Source of the DNA: Anaeromyces robustus
Lineage: Eukaryota > Neocallimastigomycota > Neocallimastigomycetes > Neocallimastigales > Neocallimastigaceae
DNA length: 64,000 bases
Direction: 5' to 3'
Assembly: GCA_002104895.1 (NCBI GenBank)
Contig: MCFG01000018.1
Coordinates: 203,501-267,500 of the forward strand
Part shown: positions 32,387 to 45,645 of the stretch, piece by piece
Position numbering within the stretch: the first letter of the stretch is position 1
Layout: each line of letters starts with the position of its first letter
Made by a program: the position numbers and the translations under genes
Notes under the pieces: model-generated
Told to the model about the DNA's origin: nothing
Database searches by the model: none
The model's input: the letters and a program-made list of their open reading frames with translations, nothing else

Positions 32387-32600
32387 GGTCGTAAGGCTGA
32401 AACTTAAAAAGGAATTAACAGAAAGGGCACTCACCAAACCCACCAAGGAGTAGAGCCTGAAGCTTAATTTGACTTAATACGGGGAAACATTACCAGGTCT
32501 AGACATTAGTAAGGATTGACAAGATTGAGAATTCTTTCTCAATTCTATGGGTGGTGGTGCATGGCCGTCTTTAGTTGGTGGAGTGAACCTTAATCTAGGT
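32387..32600 (+). pseudogene. Degenerate nuclear 18S rRNA fragment
   Basis: The plus strand reads like the 3'-central part of small-subunit rRNA with scattered substitutions and indels: GGTCGTAAGGCTGAAACTTA, then GGAGTAGAGCCTGAAGCTTA, ATTTGACTTAATACGGGGAA, ACCAGGTCTAGACATTAGTA, AGGATTGACAAGATTGAGA and CTATGGGTGGTGGTGCATGG, then GCCGTCTTTAGTTGGTGGAG. These are the universally conserved eukaryotic 18S blocks in the right order. The match runs to about 32586; after an apparent deletion, ACCTTAATCT may continue it. Indels in invariant positions rule out a working rRNA. The rest of an rDNA unit is absent. Confidence 0.88.
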
Positions 32601-33664
32601 ATCAAATGGATAATACGTTTACGCTGTGGATATGTATATAACTCGAAAATAAATAATAATAAATAATAATAATAATAAATAATAAATAATAAATAATACA
32701 ATAACAAAAAAATTAAAAAATTAAAGATGAAAAAACTAAAAAACTAAAAAACTAAAAATTAAAAAAAAGAAATTCTTTAAAAATACACACATAGAATAAA
32801 AAAAACAGTTTTCTTTCTTTTATTTTTTTTTTTTAAATTTTTTTTTTTATTTTTTTATTTTTTTTTATTTTTTTTTTTATTTTTATCTTTTTTTTTTATG
32901 TTTATGTTTTATGCTTTATTTTTATTTATTTATTTGTTATGTACAAATTGTATACTTTTTTTTATTTTTATTTTTTTTTATTTTATTTTATTTCAAATAA
33001 ATAAAAAAAAAAAGTATACAAAAGATCAATGCTATATTTTATTTTCTTCTTTTTTTTTATGTTATCTCTTTTTTTTTTTTTTTTTTTAAGAAAAAAAAAA
33101 AAATATAAAAAGATTCTTATATATAATCCTAGAAAGAAATTAAAATATAATAAAGATCAAATAATTCATAATAGAATAGAATCATGCCTTTCTTTTTTTT
33201 CAGTTTTTTTTTTTTTTTTTTTATACATATAGGTTTTAAAAGGGATTTTGTATATATTTTTATGTGTGTGTGTGTAAATACATATTTAAGAAAAAAATTC
33301 TTTTTTTATAGTTTTTTTTTTTTTTTTTAATAAAATTTTTTAATATTTTTTTTCTTAAATTATTTATTATTACGATTATGACGATTATGATATATACAAA
33401 GTCTGTTATATTATATATAAATATATATATATTTTAAAGTTTATAATTTTTTTTCTTTTTTTTTTTATAGAAAAAAAAAAAGGTATGTTAAATATATATA
33501 TATAAATATTTTTTTTTTAAAAAAAAATATCATATCATTTCTTATTATATTTTATACATATATATATATATTTTAGAATATATATATAATTAAAAGTAAA
33601 AATAAAAAAAAAAAGTTTTCTTATTAAAAATAATTAAAATAAGTAAACTTATAAAATAGATATT

Positions 33665-33695
<31 letters not shown>

Positions 33696-33935
33696 AAAAA
33701 AAAAAAAAAAAACATATATATATAATATTTATGATGATTTGATTTTTTAAAAATATTTTAATATTTTTAATCGTTAAATTATTTTTGATAGATATGTTTT
33801 AATAATAATAAAAAAAGTATAATTATAATAGTAATTAAACGTGATTAAAAAATTGATTAGAAAAAAAAGGTAAAAAAATACTGAAAAAAAAAATATAAGA
33901 TATGGTAATCGCTTTAATAGTTTTTTCGATATTCG

Positions 33936-33980
<45 letters not shown>

Positions 33981-34264
33981 ATATAATATAAAATAGATTA
34001 CTTGATAGCATCCATTTTTTTTTTTTTTTTTTTTTTTTTTTGATTATTATTGCTGATATATAATTGTTATTTTTTTTTTTTTTTTTGTTAAATGATATTA
34101 ATATTGGTTAAATCATTTTCTCTGTAAGTGTAATATTTTTTGAAAAGAAAAAGAATGAAAAAATTTTTTTTCTTTCTTTCTTTTTTTTTTCTTATAAAGA
34201 ATATATATACATATATATTCATATATATTATATATAGTATTCTTTTATTTTTTTATTTTTTTTC
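32601..34264. other. Intergenic, homopolymer-rich
   Basis: Many poly-T and poly-A tracts, including a T run of about 39 at 33938-33976, and a short TG run near 33265. The open frames here are Phe/Leu/Lys read-throughs. No gene is seen. Confidence 0.75.
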
Positions 34265-36069
34265 TTATTTTTTCAAAGTAGCATCTTTTGAATTTATGGA
34301 AGATGTATTTGATGATGAAGAAGAAGTAGAAGAAGAAGAAGAATTCTTTGATGAATTTGATGAAGATGAATTTTTAATTAATTGATGGAAAAGTATATCA
34401 ATATCAATATCATCTTCTTCTTGTTGATGATATAAACTATTATTAACACAAGAAAGGAAAGTATCTTCACTAATACTTTTTAATGGTTGTGGTGTTATAA
34501 CAGTATTTGAATTATCTTCTTCCTTAGCAGCAGCAGCAGTAGTATATGAACTAGTACGACCAGTAAACATACAATCAAGTATATCCCAAGCAGCTAAAAT
34601 TTGTGATTTTTCTTCCTCACTTTTTTCATAATCAGAAAGATCAAGATTACTATATTTCATTTCACTATAACTTTTACATTGTTTTGGTATACTATTTGAG
34701 AAAGGAACTGGTTCTATAACTTTTTGACGTTCACCTAAAGAGAAAATAAAATAAAATAAAAAAATAAATAAAAATAAATAATAATAATAAAAAAAAATTA
34801 TATATTTATAAATAGAAGAAAGAAAATAATTAGTATATACATAATTTATATAAAAAATGAGATAGTAATAGTTTAGAAAAATACATAAAATAAAGAAAAA
34901 TTAAATAAAAATTAAGTAAAATAAAAGAAAAAAGAAAAAAAATGGAAAGGTTCCCCCTTAATTAGAAACATTTTTTACTTTTAAAACGAAAGAAAATAAT
35001 AAATAAATATATAAAAACTAATATTAAATAAAAAAAAATTTGAAATACCCTTGGAACAAAAAAAAAAATTATAATAAATTAATATATATTAAAAAATAAA
35101 ACACTATTAAATAATATATATAAATATAATATAAATAAATAATAATATATATATAAATAAAAAAAAAAAAGCTAAATAATATTATATATAATTTTTTTTT
35201 TTAAAAAAAAAAAGGAAAAAAAGAAGACACACACATATATAAAATAGATATAATATATTAAAGTATATAAAAATAAATAAATAAATAAAGATTAAATATA
35301 TATATATATATAATATACTATTCCAGCCATTAAAAAATAAATAATTAAATAAATAAATAAATAAATAAAATTGAAGGGGATAAATTCAATTCCATTTTTC
35401 CATTTTTCTTTCTTATTATATAATATTAATCACAATAAAATAAATATATATAATATAAAAATATAAAATAAAATAAAATAAAATAAAATAAAATAAAATA
35501 AAATAAAATAAAATAAAATAAAATAAAATAAAATAAAATAAAAATAAAAAGTAGCATATATATTTTTTTTTTAAAAAAAAAATATTAAGAATGCTTACTT
35601 TGGATTGACTGAATTTCGAATTCGAACTTCATGTCATTAAATAATACAGGCCTATGTAATATAAATAAATAAATAAATAAATAAATAATATATATATAAA
35701 TAATTAATACATTGTATTTTTTTTTTTTTTTTTAATACTTAAAATACTTTGGTGATAAAAATAATAATATAATAATATTTATAATTATAATTATAAATAT
35801 ATTAAATATTTAAATAAAATAATAGATAAATATAAATATAAATATAAATATAAATATAAATATAAATAAATATAAATAAAAGCTTACCTGTGTTGTGAAA
35901 AGAAAATATTTTGAGCCAAGTCTTTATCTAATTTAGTAGACTTGTTTCTTTTTTGAGATATTATGACATTATTTAAAGATACTTTTGAAAAAGATGGGAT
36001 GGAATTTTGTAATAAAGAAAAAGCAGAGTTCTTTAAAGAACTTCCTCTTATTAATTGTACAGTACTCAT
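34265..36069 (-). CDS. Uncharacterised three-exon protein with presequence-like N-terminus
   Basis: Three minus-strand exons, 36069-35888, 35651-35599 and 34734-34265, with GTAAGC donors at both introns, AG acceptors and phases that close to 234 residues, ending in TAA at 34265-34267. No family is recognised. The first 40 residues are rich in Ser, Leu, Arg/Lys and Asn and nearly free of acidic residues (MSTVQLIRGSSLKNSAFSLL...), like a mitochondrial or, in this lineage, hydrogenosomal import sequence; this is inference. The middle (about 60-135) has normal composition, with KSQILAAWDILDCMFTG. The C-terminal third is an acidic patch, then Ser/Asn-rich low complexity that repeats SSS/SNSS. The splice consensus and composition argue for a real gene. 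It is separated from its neighbours by more than 1.5 kb. Confidence 0.65.
35462..35541. repeat. (AAAAT)n microsatellite in intron 2 of the uncharacterised gene
   Basis: About 16 AAAAT pentamers in the intron between 35599 and 34734. Confidence 0.95.
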
Positions 36070-39000
36070 ATTGAAAGTGTTTAGTAGGATAGAAAAAAAA
36101 AATTTACAATTTATTTATGCAATAATAAAATTTTAAGATATAAAAATGACGGATATCAAATTTATTTATTATATTTGATGTTAATGGAAATATTTATTTA
36201 TTAACAAATGTTTATTTAAAAAATAAGTTTTTTTTTTTTTTATAAAACGAATATATAAAAATAGGGTATGAAGATAACTATTTTTTATTTAATTTAATTT
36301 AATTTGTTTGTATATTTTATTTATATATAATATTTGTTATTTGTATTATGATAGATAAATTTTTTATTTATTGGAAAGGGAATATTATTTCTTTTTATTC
36401 TTTTTATTCTTTTTATATTTTTTTTTAAAAAAATATCTTTCTATTTTAAGGCATGTTATGTTTTTTTTTTTATTATAATGATATGTTGAAATACTTTTAA
36501 ACTCTTATCTTTAAAAACTATTTTATTTCACTAATTAATTCTTTTGTTTTTATTTTTTTCTTAATGTGTGGAATAAATATTATTATTTTTTAAAATATAT
36601 TATTATTATGTTGTTATGTTGTTATTTTATATTATTTATATTCTATTTTTTTTTTATTTTAAAGAAAATATTCTTTTATTGTTAAAAGTGTGTTTCTTTT
36701 ATATTTTTTATCTTTCTTTTATAAATTCTTTTTTTTTGTTTATTATTTATTTATTTATTTATTTACAATTATTGTCATATACTTTTTTTTTTATTTATTT
36801 ATTTCTTAAATTTGAAATTTTAAATTTTAAAAATTAAAAATGAAAAAAAAAAATAGGAAGTTTTATATGTAATAGGCGTCCAAATTCTTTATATTTATAC
36901 TAAATTATAAAAAATAAAAAAAAATATTATAAAATTAAAAAAAAATGATTTTTCTAAAAAAGAAATAAATAAATAAAATTTTAAAATAATAAAAAAAAAT
37001 AAATAAATAAAAAAATAAAAATAATAAAAATAAAATAAAACAAAAAAATAAATAATAAATAAATAATAAATAATAAATAAATAATAAATAATAAATAATT
37101 TATTATGACTTTATTATAAATTTATTATACAATTATATTCTATTATATTCTATTATATTATTTTATATAATTTTATATTTTATTATAAAATTTTATATTT
37201 AATTTTTATTAGTTTTAATCACATTTTTTTTATATTAATTATTAATTATTAATAATATTTTATTTTAATTATTTTTAATAAATAAATTATTTTTATATTA
37301 TTAATTATAAAATAAATAAAATAAATACTATTATAATATATGACAACTATCTTAATTCTTATATATCATAAATAATAGTTTATATTTATTATTAATATAT
37401 TCATTGATTTATTAATAATTAATTTATTTATTTATTAATAAAATTATTTATTTATTATTTAATTAATTATTGATTTATTTAATAATAATTTATTCATTTA
37501 TTTTTAATACATCAAATAAATAATAATAAATAATTAAATAATAAATAATAATAAATAATTAAATAATAAATAATAATAAATAATAAATAATAAATAATAA
37601 TGAAAGCATTTATTTAATGATTTATTATAAATATTATAAATATATTTTATGATAAATATTTTAATAGATATAAATAAATTATAATGAGGAATATATTTAA
37701 ATATATTTCAATTTAAATGGATGAATTATAAAATAAATATATTAATATTTACTATGAATATATTTTATTTTATTATAAAATGTAATAATAATAAATAACT
37801 ATTTTTATTAATTATTTTTAAAATTATTAAAAAAACTTTAATTTTTAAAAATTATTATTTTAAAATTTATTGATTAATATATTGTAATATATTATAATAT
37901 AATTCATGTTTTAATTGATGATTTATTTTTGTTAAATTGATGATAATGAAAAAAAAGATTTTTAAATTTTTTATTATTATTATTTATTATTAATTATTTA
38001 TTATTATTTATTATTTATTATTTATTATTTCTTTTTTCTCTACTTTTCTTGGTTTTCTTTTTTTATTTTTGGTTTCAGATAGGTAAAGAAAAAAAACTAA
38101 AAGTTATGAAATTCTTTCTTTTTTTTAAATCTTTATTTTTAGAAGTAATAAGTAAATATTAATATATTTCATGTTATAAAAACCTATTAATAAAAAACAA
38201 TTTAATATATTTTATTATAATTCATTATAAATTTAAGATTTTTAAAGATAATTTATTTTATTTTAATACATTTAGAAAAACTATAATTCAATTCTATTAA
38301 AAAATAAATAAATAAATAAATAAATATATATTTAAATAAATAATAGTAAAATAATATTTTTAAATAGATATTTATTTAATTATTATCTATTTATCTATTT
38401 ATTTTATTTTTACTTATTTTGGTTTTATGTTTTAGTTTTTTATGACCAAATCATAAAACCAATTCTATTATTTTTCTATGCTAATATAAAAGTTTATTTA
38501 TTATTTATTTATTATTTATTTATTATTTATTTATTATTTATTATTTATTATTTATTTATTTATTTATTGTTAATTTTTATTATTAATTGTTAATATTTAT
38601 TATTAATTGTTAATTTTTATTCTTTTATTTATTTATTATTTATTATTTATTACTTTTTATTATTTATTTATTACTTTTTATTATTTGTAATGTCATTTTT
38701 TATTTATTCTTTTTATTACCTATTTTTTCAGTAATTAAAGTTTAACACCTCTGTATATTAGAATATATTGTTAATATATGTAATAAAATTTACCTTAGTC
38801 ATTTGCACTTTTTTTTTTAATTATTATTTCTATAGAATTAAAATGTTTTATTATTGTATTACAATAAAAATATTATAATATATAATAATATATGTATGTT
38901 ATATATTATGAATTAATTTATTTAATTATCTCCTATTCATTAGAATTAATTTTTTTTAAATTATTTTTAAAAAAGTTACTATTGATCACATTTTTTTTAT

Positions 39001-39585
39001 TTTATTTTGACCTTTTTTTTTTTATAAAAAACTAAATTAATTAAATATAATATATTTGAGTCATATATTACATTATATTATACCATATATTGATATTTAA
39101 AATAATATAGCTATAAAAATAGGTAAATAAATAAAAAATTAAATATGTTCATACTATTAAAATTAAATGAATAAAACCATATAAAGTAAATAAAATAAAT
39201 AAAGAAAACTAAATAAATAAAAAAGGAAATAAATATTCCAAAAAAGTAAAAATGGCATAATTATTATTAATAATTAATAGAATAATACAAAACGGCAATA
39301 TATAAAACAAATAAGTAATAAGTAATGTCCATTAAATAAATAAATAAATAAATATTATTTAAATAAATATTATTTAAATAAATACTATTTAATAAATAAA
39401 TAAATAAACACTATTTAATAAATAAATAAATAAATAAAAAAAGTCATTCATTATTAAATAATAATTAATTAATTAATTAATTAATAAAAAAAAAAAAACT
39501 AATTAATGAAATGATTTATTAAAGATGAATGACCTTAAATAATCATTAAATAAAAAGTTGAATTTTATTATTAATTATTCATTAA

Positions 39586-39782
39586 TAAAAATAAAAATAA
39601 AAATAAAAATAAAAATAAAAATAAAAATAAAAATAAAAATGATTAATAAAAAGTTTTATTCATTCAATTCATTCAATGATTACCATTTTACTTCATTGTT
39701 TATTATATTATATTTTATTTTATTTTACTTCATCGTTTATTTTATTTTATTTTATTTTATTTTATTTTATTTTATTTTATTT
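39586..39782. repeat. Paired hexamer/pentamer microsatellites of opposite strand bias
   Basis: (AAAAAT)n at about 39586-39640 is followed within 70 bp by (TTTTA)n at 39709-39782, interspersed with TTCATT repeats. Confidence 0.85.
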
Positions 39783-40541
39783 CATTGTTTATTTATTGTA
39801 ATGAATTCCATTCTTAATATAAATAATATTAATAATTTTGTTTTTTATTTTTTTTTTTGCATAATATAAATTTTTTCTTTTTAATTTAAAAGAATAAGCC
39901 TATTGTTGAGAAAAATGAAAAAATAAAAAAAAAATTTTTTTTCTTCATAATGGAAATAATAATAAATAATATTAAATAATTAAAAAAAAAAAAAGAATAT
40001 AATTTTATAAAATAATTTATAAAATAATATTATAATATTATAAAATTATAAAATTAATTATGTTCAGGCTGTTGTGTGTGTGTGTGCGTGTGATGTGGTT
40101 TGTGATGTTGTGTTGTGGTGATGATTTATTTAATAAAATATGAAAATATAATATAATATAATAATTAAAAAAAAAAAAAAACACTTTTAATTATTAATTA
40201 TTATAATTATTAGATAACTATTGTTATGATTTATTAATTAATAATTAATTAATTTATTAAATAAACATTGATAACAACAATAACAATAACAATTTTTTTT
40301 TTTTTTAATTTTTTGCCTTAAAACTCCACAACATGAATTAATAAAGAAATATATTAAAATTAAAATAATAATATAATAATAATTGAATATGTAAAATATT
40401 GAATTAATGCTATTCTACTTTTTTTTTTATTTGATTCTAATTAAGGTTACATAGAATATAAATAAATAAATAAATAAAAATAATTGTTTAATTTTTTTTC
40501 TTAAAAAAAAAAAACTTTCAACTTTTCTTTCTTTTTTTATT

Positions 40542-40585
<44 letters not shown>

Positions 40586-41817
40586 TTTTTAATTAACTCA
40601 ACCAACCAAATTCACTACCAAAAAAATTTTTTTATATGATTTAGTGGCTGATAAAAAAAGAAAAATTGAATTTTTTTTTTCTTCTTTTCATTTCTTTTCT
40701 TTTTTTACTTTTTTTTTTTTAAGGATGATTGTGGATCACATGATGTGTAACAACCATGAATTAAAGAATAAATTAATTAATAAATAAATAAATAATGAAT
40801 AAGAAGGAAACAAGAAAGAAACCATCCATAAATTATATTAATTAAAAGCCATAAATAATTTAATAAATAAATAAATAAATAAATAAATAAATAGTAAATA
40901 TAAATATGTAAATAAATAATTAAATAAATAAATAAATAAATTTTTTTTATGTTTTTTTTTTGTTTTAAATTTCATTTATAAAAAATTCCTTTTGTGTACA
41001 ACATTTCATAATTAAAAATTTAAAATTAAAAAAAATTTAACTAAATAAATAATATATTAAATAATATATAATATATTATATTATACCATATATATTATTA
41101 AATAGTTATTTATTTATTTATTATTTATTTATTTATTAAAATAAAAAATCTTTTGACCATCTTAAATTCAATTAAAATAAAATTAAAATAAAATAAAATT
41201 GAAATTAAATTAAATTAAATTAAATTATTATTTAATGTCCATTTGACCAAGTTTAAAATATATTTAAAATAAACTATTTAAATAAAAAATAAAAATAAAA
41301 AAGTAAAATAAAAAAAACTGTGAAGAATGTGAAAAATGAAAAAAAAAATGAAAATTCCAAAATATTTTCACATTTTTAATATTTTATAGTAATCTTTTTA
41401 TTTTTTATAATAATAATAATAATATTAAATAATAATATTAAATAATAATGAATTGTGTAATAAAATAAAAAAAAAAATAAAAAAAATAAATTAATAAAAA
41501 ATTTAAATTAAAAAAATTAAATTGTGGATTTTGTGGTACATTAAAAAAATGTGACTGTGACTTTCTTTTTTTTTTTTCTTAACACACATTTGGTCATTTG
41601 TTTTTTTTTTTTTAAGCCATAAATTATATAAAAAAAATTATTATTGAAAGGAAAGGAAAAGAAAAGAAAAGAAAAAAAAGGAATTTGAAAGGAAATACTA
41701 TAATTGTTTATTATTCTATATTGATTTAATAATTAAATATACTTTATGTCCATTATTTATTTATATATTTAACTGTTTATCATAATTATTATGGCTATTA
41801 TTATGGCTATTATTATT

Positions 41818-41822
41818 ATTAC

Positions 41823-41874
<52 letters not shown>
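41818..41874. repeat. (TTTA)n microsatellite
   Basis: About 14 TTTA units; the orientation is opposite to the AAAT tracts in the first 26 kb. Confidence 0.93.
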
Positions 41875-43238
41875 TATAAAAATTGGTCATTAATTCATTT
41901 TCATTTGATCCTTTTATTTATAATTTATAATTCTTATTTTAAAAATGTTTTAAAATTAATATATAATTCAATATATTGTAATATATTATAATGTATTATA
42001 TTTTCATGTTTTTTTTTTAAAAATAAATACTTTAAAAAAATTAAAGTTTTCTCTTTACATGATTATTTCCTAATTAGGAATGTAAAAATAATTTATTTAT
42101 AAATTATTCCATTCTTTTTTTTTTTTAATTTTTTAAAAAATGAATATAAATAATAATATATAATAATATATAGAATAAATATATTAATAATAAAAATTTT
42201 TATTAAATAATAATATATTAAAATATATTGTAATAAATTTTTTTTAATGGATGAAAAACAACTAAAGAAATGTTAATAAATAAGTAATAATTAATTAATT
42301 AATTAATTTATAGTTAAAGAGAATCAAAAAACAAAAAATTTGTTAATAATATTTTTTAATATTTATTTCAATAATTTTTTATTTCTATTTTTTTTTTTTT
42401 TTGGTTAATAAATGATTTATTAACCATGATATTTAAATTAGTTTATTACAAAAAATAAAAAAATAAAGAAATGAAAAAATAAAAAATATAAAACAGAAAA
42501 CAGAAAATAAAAAGTAATAATTAATAAAAAATAATAATAAGCAAAAATTAATGTATAAAATAAATCATTAATTTTTTAACTAATTATTATTTAATCATAA
42601 ATAAAAAAAGATTTGCTTTTTTATTTAATTTTTATTTTTCTTTTAACAAATAAGATATAATATCTTATTTGTTATATTCTTTTTATATTATTTATTATTT
42701 ATTATTATTTATTATTTATTATTTATTATTTATTATTTATTATTTATTAAATAAGAAAATGATCAAAAAAATAAATGATCAATATTTTAAATTAATTGAT
42801 AATTAATTAATTAATCAATAAATAAATATTAATGACCTTCCACCAGACATTTATTTATTTATTTATTCATTCATTTAATATAATATTTATTTAATTATTT
42901 ATTATTCATTTATTTATTATTATTTATTATTATTTATTTATTTTCTAATTGTTAAAAATAATAAACAAATTTGTAATCTTTTTTTTTGTTTTTTACTTCT
43001 TTTTTACTTCTTTTTTTCCTAAAAATGAATTAATTAAATCATATATTATTGGTTGTAGTATCAAAATTGTTTAAAATTATATTTAATTTTAGTATTAATA
43101 AAAATGAAATTGATATCAAGAAAAAAAGAAAAAAAAGAAAAATGATATAACTATAATTTATGATAATTTATTTAAAATAATATATATCTCTTGTTTAATA
43201 GTCTTACGCTGCAGAATAAGAAAAACTGGGTTCTATTT

Positions 43239-44693
43239 TTATAGATACACCGTATACGGTCCCGTCTCATTTGACAGTTGATCATCACTTATTTTCCCCT
43301 TATTCTTAAAATATATGTCATCCAAAGAAACCTCCGCATTATTTGGGAGGTATTTAACTAATTTCCCGTCTATTTTTAATTTTCTAATGTTCCGCCTCTT
43401 CCACAAAAAATCGGGCAGATGATTTAAATCAGGATTATTATGTATATACAACTTTTCTAGTTGGTCTAATTTATTCAGTAAATGTGGAATTTTCGTGAGC
43501 TGGTTATTACTGACATCAAGTTCTCTTAATTCTGGTGTAATATATAGATATCCGTCTTCAGAATTCAGATATTTCCTTTTTTCATTCAACATATACACAC
43601 CAAGAGGAATTTGTTTCAGGTTCTTACCACTCAAGTTAAGGGACACAAGTTTCATATCATCATTAAATTCCATGGCCGGACATGACCAATGTTTCAAGGA
43701 TTCGTTAATAGCATCACGGGACTGGTAATCCGAATTATCATTATCAGATTCCTTATACCACGAAACAGATAAGGACGTTAAGTTTTCTAAATTTCCCAAG
43801 GACTCGGGCAATGTTTTAAGATTTGTTTGCTCAAGGCTCAAGGTATACAAGTTTTTCAAATTTCCGATAGAGTCTGGTAATTCTGAAAAATTATAACTTT
43901 CAGAAAGATTCAACTCTTCCAGATTTTTCAAGTTACCAATGGACTCGGGTAATGATCTAAGATTCATTTTCTTAAGGTTCAAGGTATGCAAGTTTCCCAA
44001 ATTTCCGATAAAATCAGGTAATTCTGAAAAATTAAAATTATCAGAAAGATTCAATTCTTTCAGATTTTTCAAGTTACCAATGGACTCGGGCAATGATCTA
44101 AGATTCATTTGCTTAAGGATCAAGGTATGCAAGTTTTCAAAATTTCCAATAAAATCTGGTAATTCTGAAAATTTACGATTTTCAGAAAGATTCAATTCTT
44201 CCAGATTTTTCAAGTTACCAATGGACTCGGGCAATGATCTAAGATTCATTTTCTTAAAGTTCAAGGTATGCAAGTTTTCCAAATTTCCGATAGAGTCTGG
44301 TAATTCTGAAAAATTATAACTTTCAGAAAGATTCAACTCTTCCAGATTTTTCAAGTTACCAATGGACTCGGGCAATGATCTAAGATTCGTTTTCTTAAGG
44401 ATCAAAGTATACAAGTTTTCCAAATTTCCGATAGAGTCTGGTAATTCTGAAAAATCAAAATTTTCAGAAAGATTCAATTTTTCCAGATTTTTCAAGTTAC
44501 CAATGGACTTCGGTAGAGTCTTGAGTCTATTATAGGACAAATCCAAAATTCGCAGATTCTTCAGATTCTCAATAGAATCTGGCAGAATTTTCAAACTAAT
44601 CCATTCACTATAATAACTAATTACATATAATACTTCCAAATTGTATAGATGTTTTGTGCCAAGATTGGGCAATGTTTCAAGCATATTCTGCAT
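43239..44693 (-). CDS. Leucine-rich-repeat protein, copy 1 (five 47-residue double-LRR units)
   Basis: Intracellular-type LRR protein of 484 residues from an internal ATG; no signal peptide, no membrane segment, no dockerin. The LRRs are of the LPxSIGNLKNLExLNLS type seen in plant PIRL-like and many protist proteins. Residues 60-294 are five tandem units of exactly 47 residues, each a pair of LRRs (LPESIGNLKNLEELNLS..., then FSELPDSIGNLENLHTL...). The C-terminal part is shared by all three copies: HWSCPAMEF, LNLSGKNLKQIPLGVYML, then LRRs with LDVSNNQLTKIPHLLNKLDQ, ending in GPYTVYL. Compared with the intact copy (48178-49320), the N-terminal 69 codons upstream of this ATG are interrupted by stops, so the protein either starts here or the gene is decaying. 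It probably mediates protein-protein contacts; the partner is unknown. Confidence 0.82.
   Translation of the reverse strand: MQNMLETLPNLGTKHLYNLEVLYVISYYSEWISLKILPDSIENLKNLRILDLSYNRLKTLPKSIGNLKNLEKLNLSENFDFSELPDSIGNLENLYTLILKKTNLRSLPESIGNLKNLEELNLSESYNFSELPDSIGNLENLHTLNFKKMNLRSLPESIGNLKNLEELNLSENRKFSELPDFIGNFENLHTLILKQMNLRSLPESIGNLKNLKELNLSDNFNFSELPDFIGNLGNLHTLNLKKMNLRSLPESIGNLKNLEELNLSESYNFSELPDSIGNLKNLYTLSLEQTNLKTLPESLGNLENLTSLSVSWYKESDNDNSDYQSRDAINESLKHWSCPAMEFNDDMKLVSLNLSGKNLKQIPLGVYMLNEKRKYLNSEDGYLYITPELRELDVSNNQLTKIPHLLNKLDQLEKLYIHNNPDLNHLPDFLWKRRNIRKLKIDGKLVKYLPNNAEVSLDDIYFKNKGKISDDQLSNETGPYTVYL
43812..44516 (-). repeat. Coding tandem repeat, 5 x 141 bp (47-residue double LRR)
   Basis: Unit starts (Leu of LPxSIGN) are at residues 60, 107, 154, 201 and 248 of LRR copy 1, with a terminal half unit at 295. 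The period is exactly 141 bp. The other two gene copies have a single unit at the equivalent place. Confidence 0.93.
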
Positions 44694-44897
44694 TTCTGTT
44701 GTAAAATCATCTTCCTTTCCTTTTTGTCCAAATTTATCTGATGTACCTTTGTAATCAATGTATAGACATTAGCATTTTTCCATTCCATCACCATACACGT
44801 TCCCCAACTCCCATCTGGAGACCGTTATGAATTGATTATCGGGCTATATTAATCTGACGACCAACACATTCTTCCCGTCCAATGATTTAAACTCCAT
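44694..44897 (-). pseudogene. Interrupted 5' coding part of LRR copy 1
   Basis: Aligned with the intact third copy, reading starts at ATG 44897-44895 (MEFKSLDGKN). The frame meets TAG at codon 18 (44846-44844) and TAA at codon 43 (44771-44769), where copy 3 has TCG and AAA. After them the frame runs without a break into the ORF at 44693. A CACAG acceptor-like site stands just before GAGCGATGGAG, so a 5' UTR intron is possible. Confidence 0.8.
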
Positions 44898-45486
44898 CGC
44901 TCCTGTGTTACATAAAGAATAAAAAAGATAAAAAAAAAAGAATAATATTTTTTTTATTTATATTAGTTAAAAAAGAATTTTAAAATAAAAAAAAAAAAAG
45001 TTATAAAATAAGAAAAAATAAAATAAAAGATTCAATTATAAAATTTTTATACCTCGTCCAACATTAAAATATATATAAAATTAATAATAATAAACTTTAT
45101 TTTTATTCTTATTAATAAAAAAGATATATTAGCTTTTTTTCTTTTTTTTCTTTATCTTTACCTTTACATACCTATTTTTCGCTTTTAATAAATAAAACAA
45201 AAAAAATTGAGATTAAAGTAAAAATTAAAATGAAATGAAATGAAAAAGAAGTATGTTAAACTTTTTTTTATATTAAATTTATTTTTATTTTTCTTTTACC
45301 ATGTTATAGAAGTTAATATTAAAAAAATAAAATATTTATTAGAATTTAATTTTAAATAAACCTTTATTATTATTATTATTATTATTATTAAAGATATTTC
45401 TTATCTAAACTTTAATTATAAAAAAAATTAACTTTTTTTAACGAGCAATATTCATAATTAATGATAAATGAATGACAACGGTCTTA

Positions 45487-45519
<33 letters not shown>

Positions 45520-45590
45520 AGAGAGAGAATATAAAATATAATATATATAAATATATTTTATTTTCCCAACTTATAAAAATATTTATAAAT

Positions 45591-45645
<55 letters not shown>

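Larger units (their letters stand above)
36070..42949. other. Gene-free low-complexity region, about 6.9 kb
   Basis: Composed of AAAT/TTTA, AAT/ATT and AAAAT/TTTTA runs, poly-T tracts (for example 40545-40583) and short A/T palindromes such as 42644-42674. Sub-repeats include (AAAAAT)n at about 39586-39640, (TTTTA)n at 39709-39782 and a TGTG-rich patch at 40070-40125. No ORF with normal composition and no recognisable RNA gene. Confidence 0.75.

Noticed and set aside
32474-32707. 77-residue reverse-strand ORF
   Set aside because: It is the antisense of the degenerate 18S rRNA fragment.
40070-40125. TGTG-rich patch as possible telomeric repeat
   Set aside because: It is an irregular TG microsatellite, not a TTAGGG-type array, and lies inside the contig.
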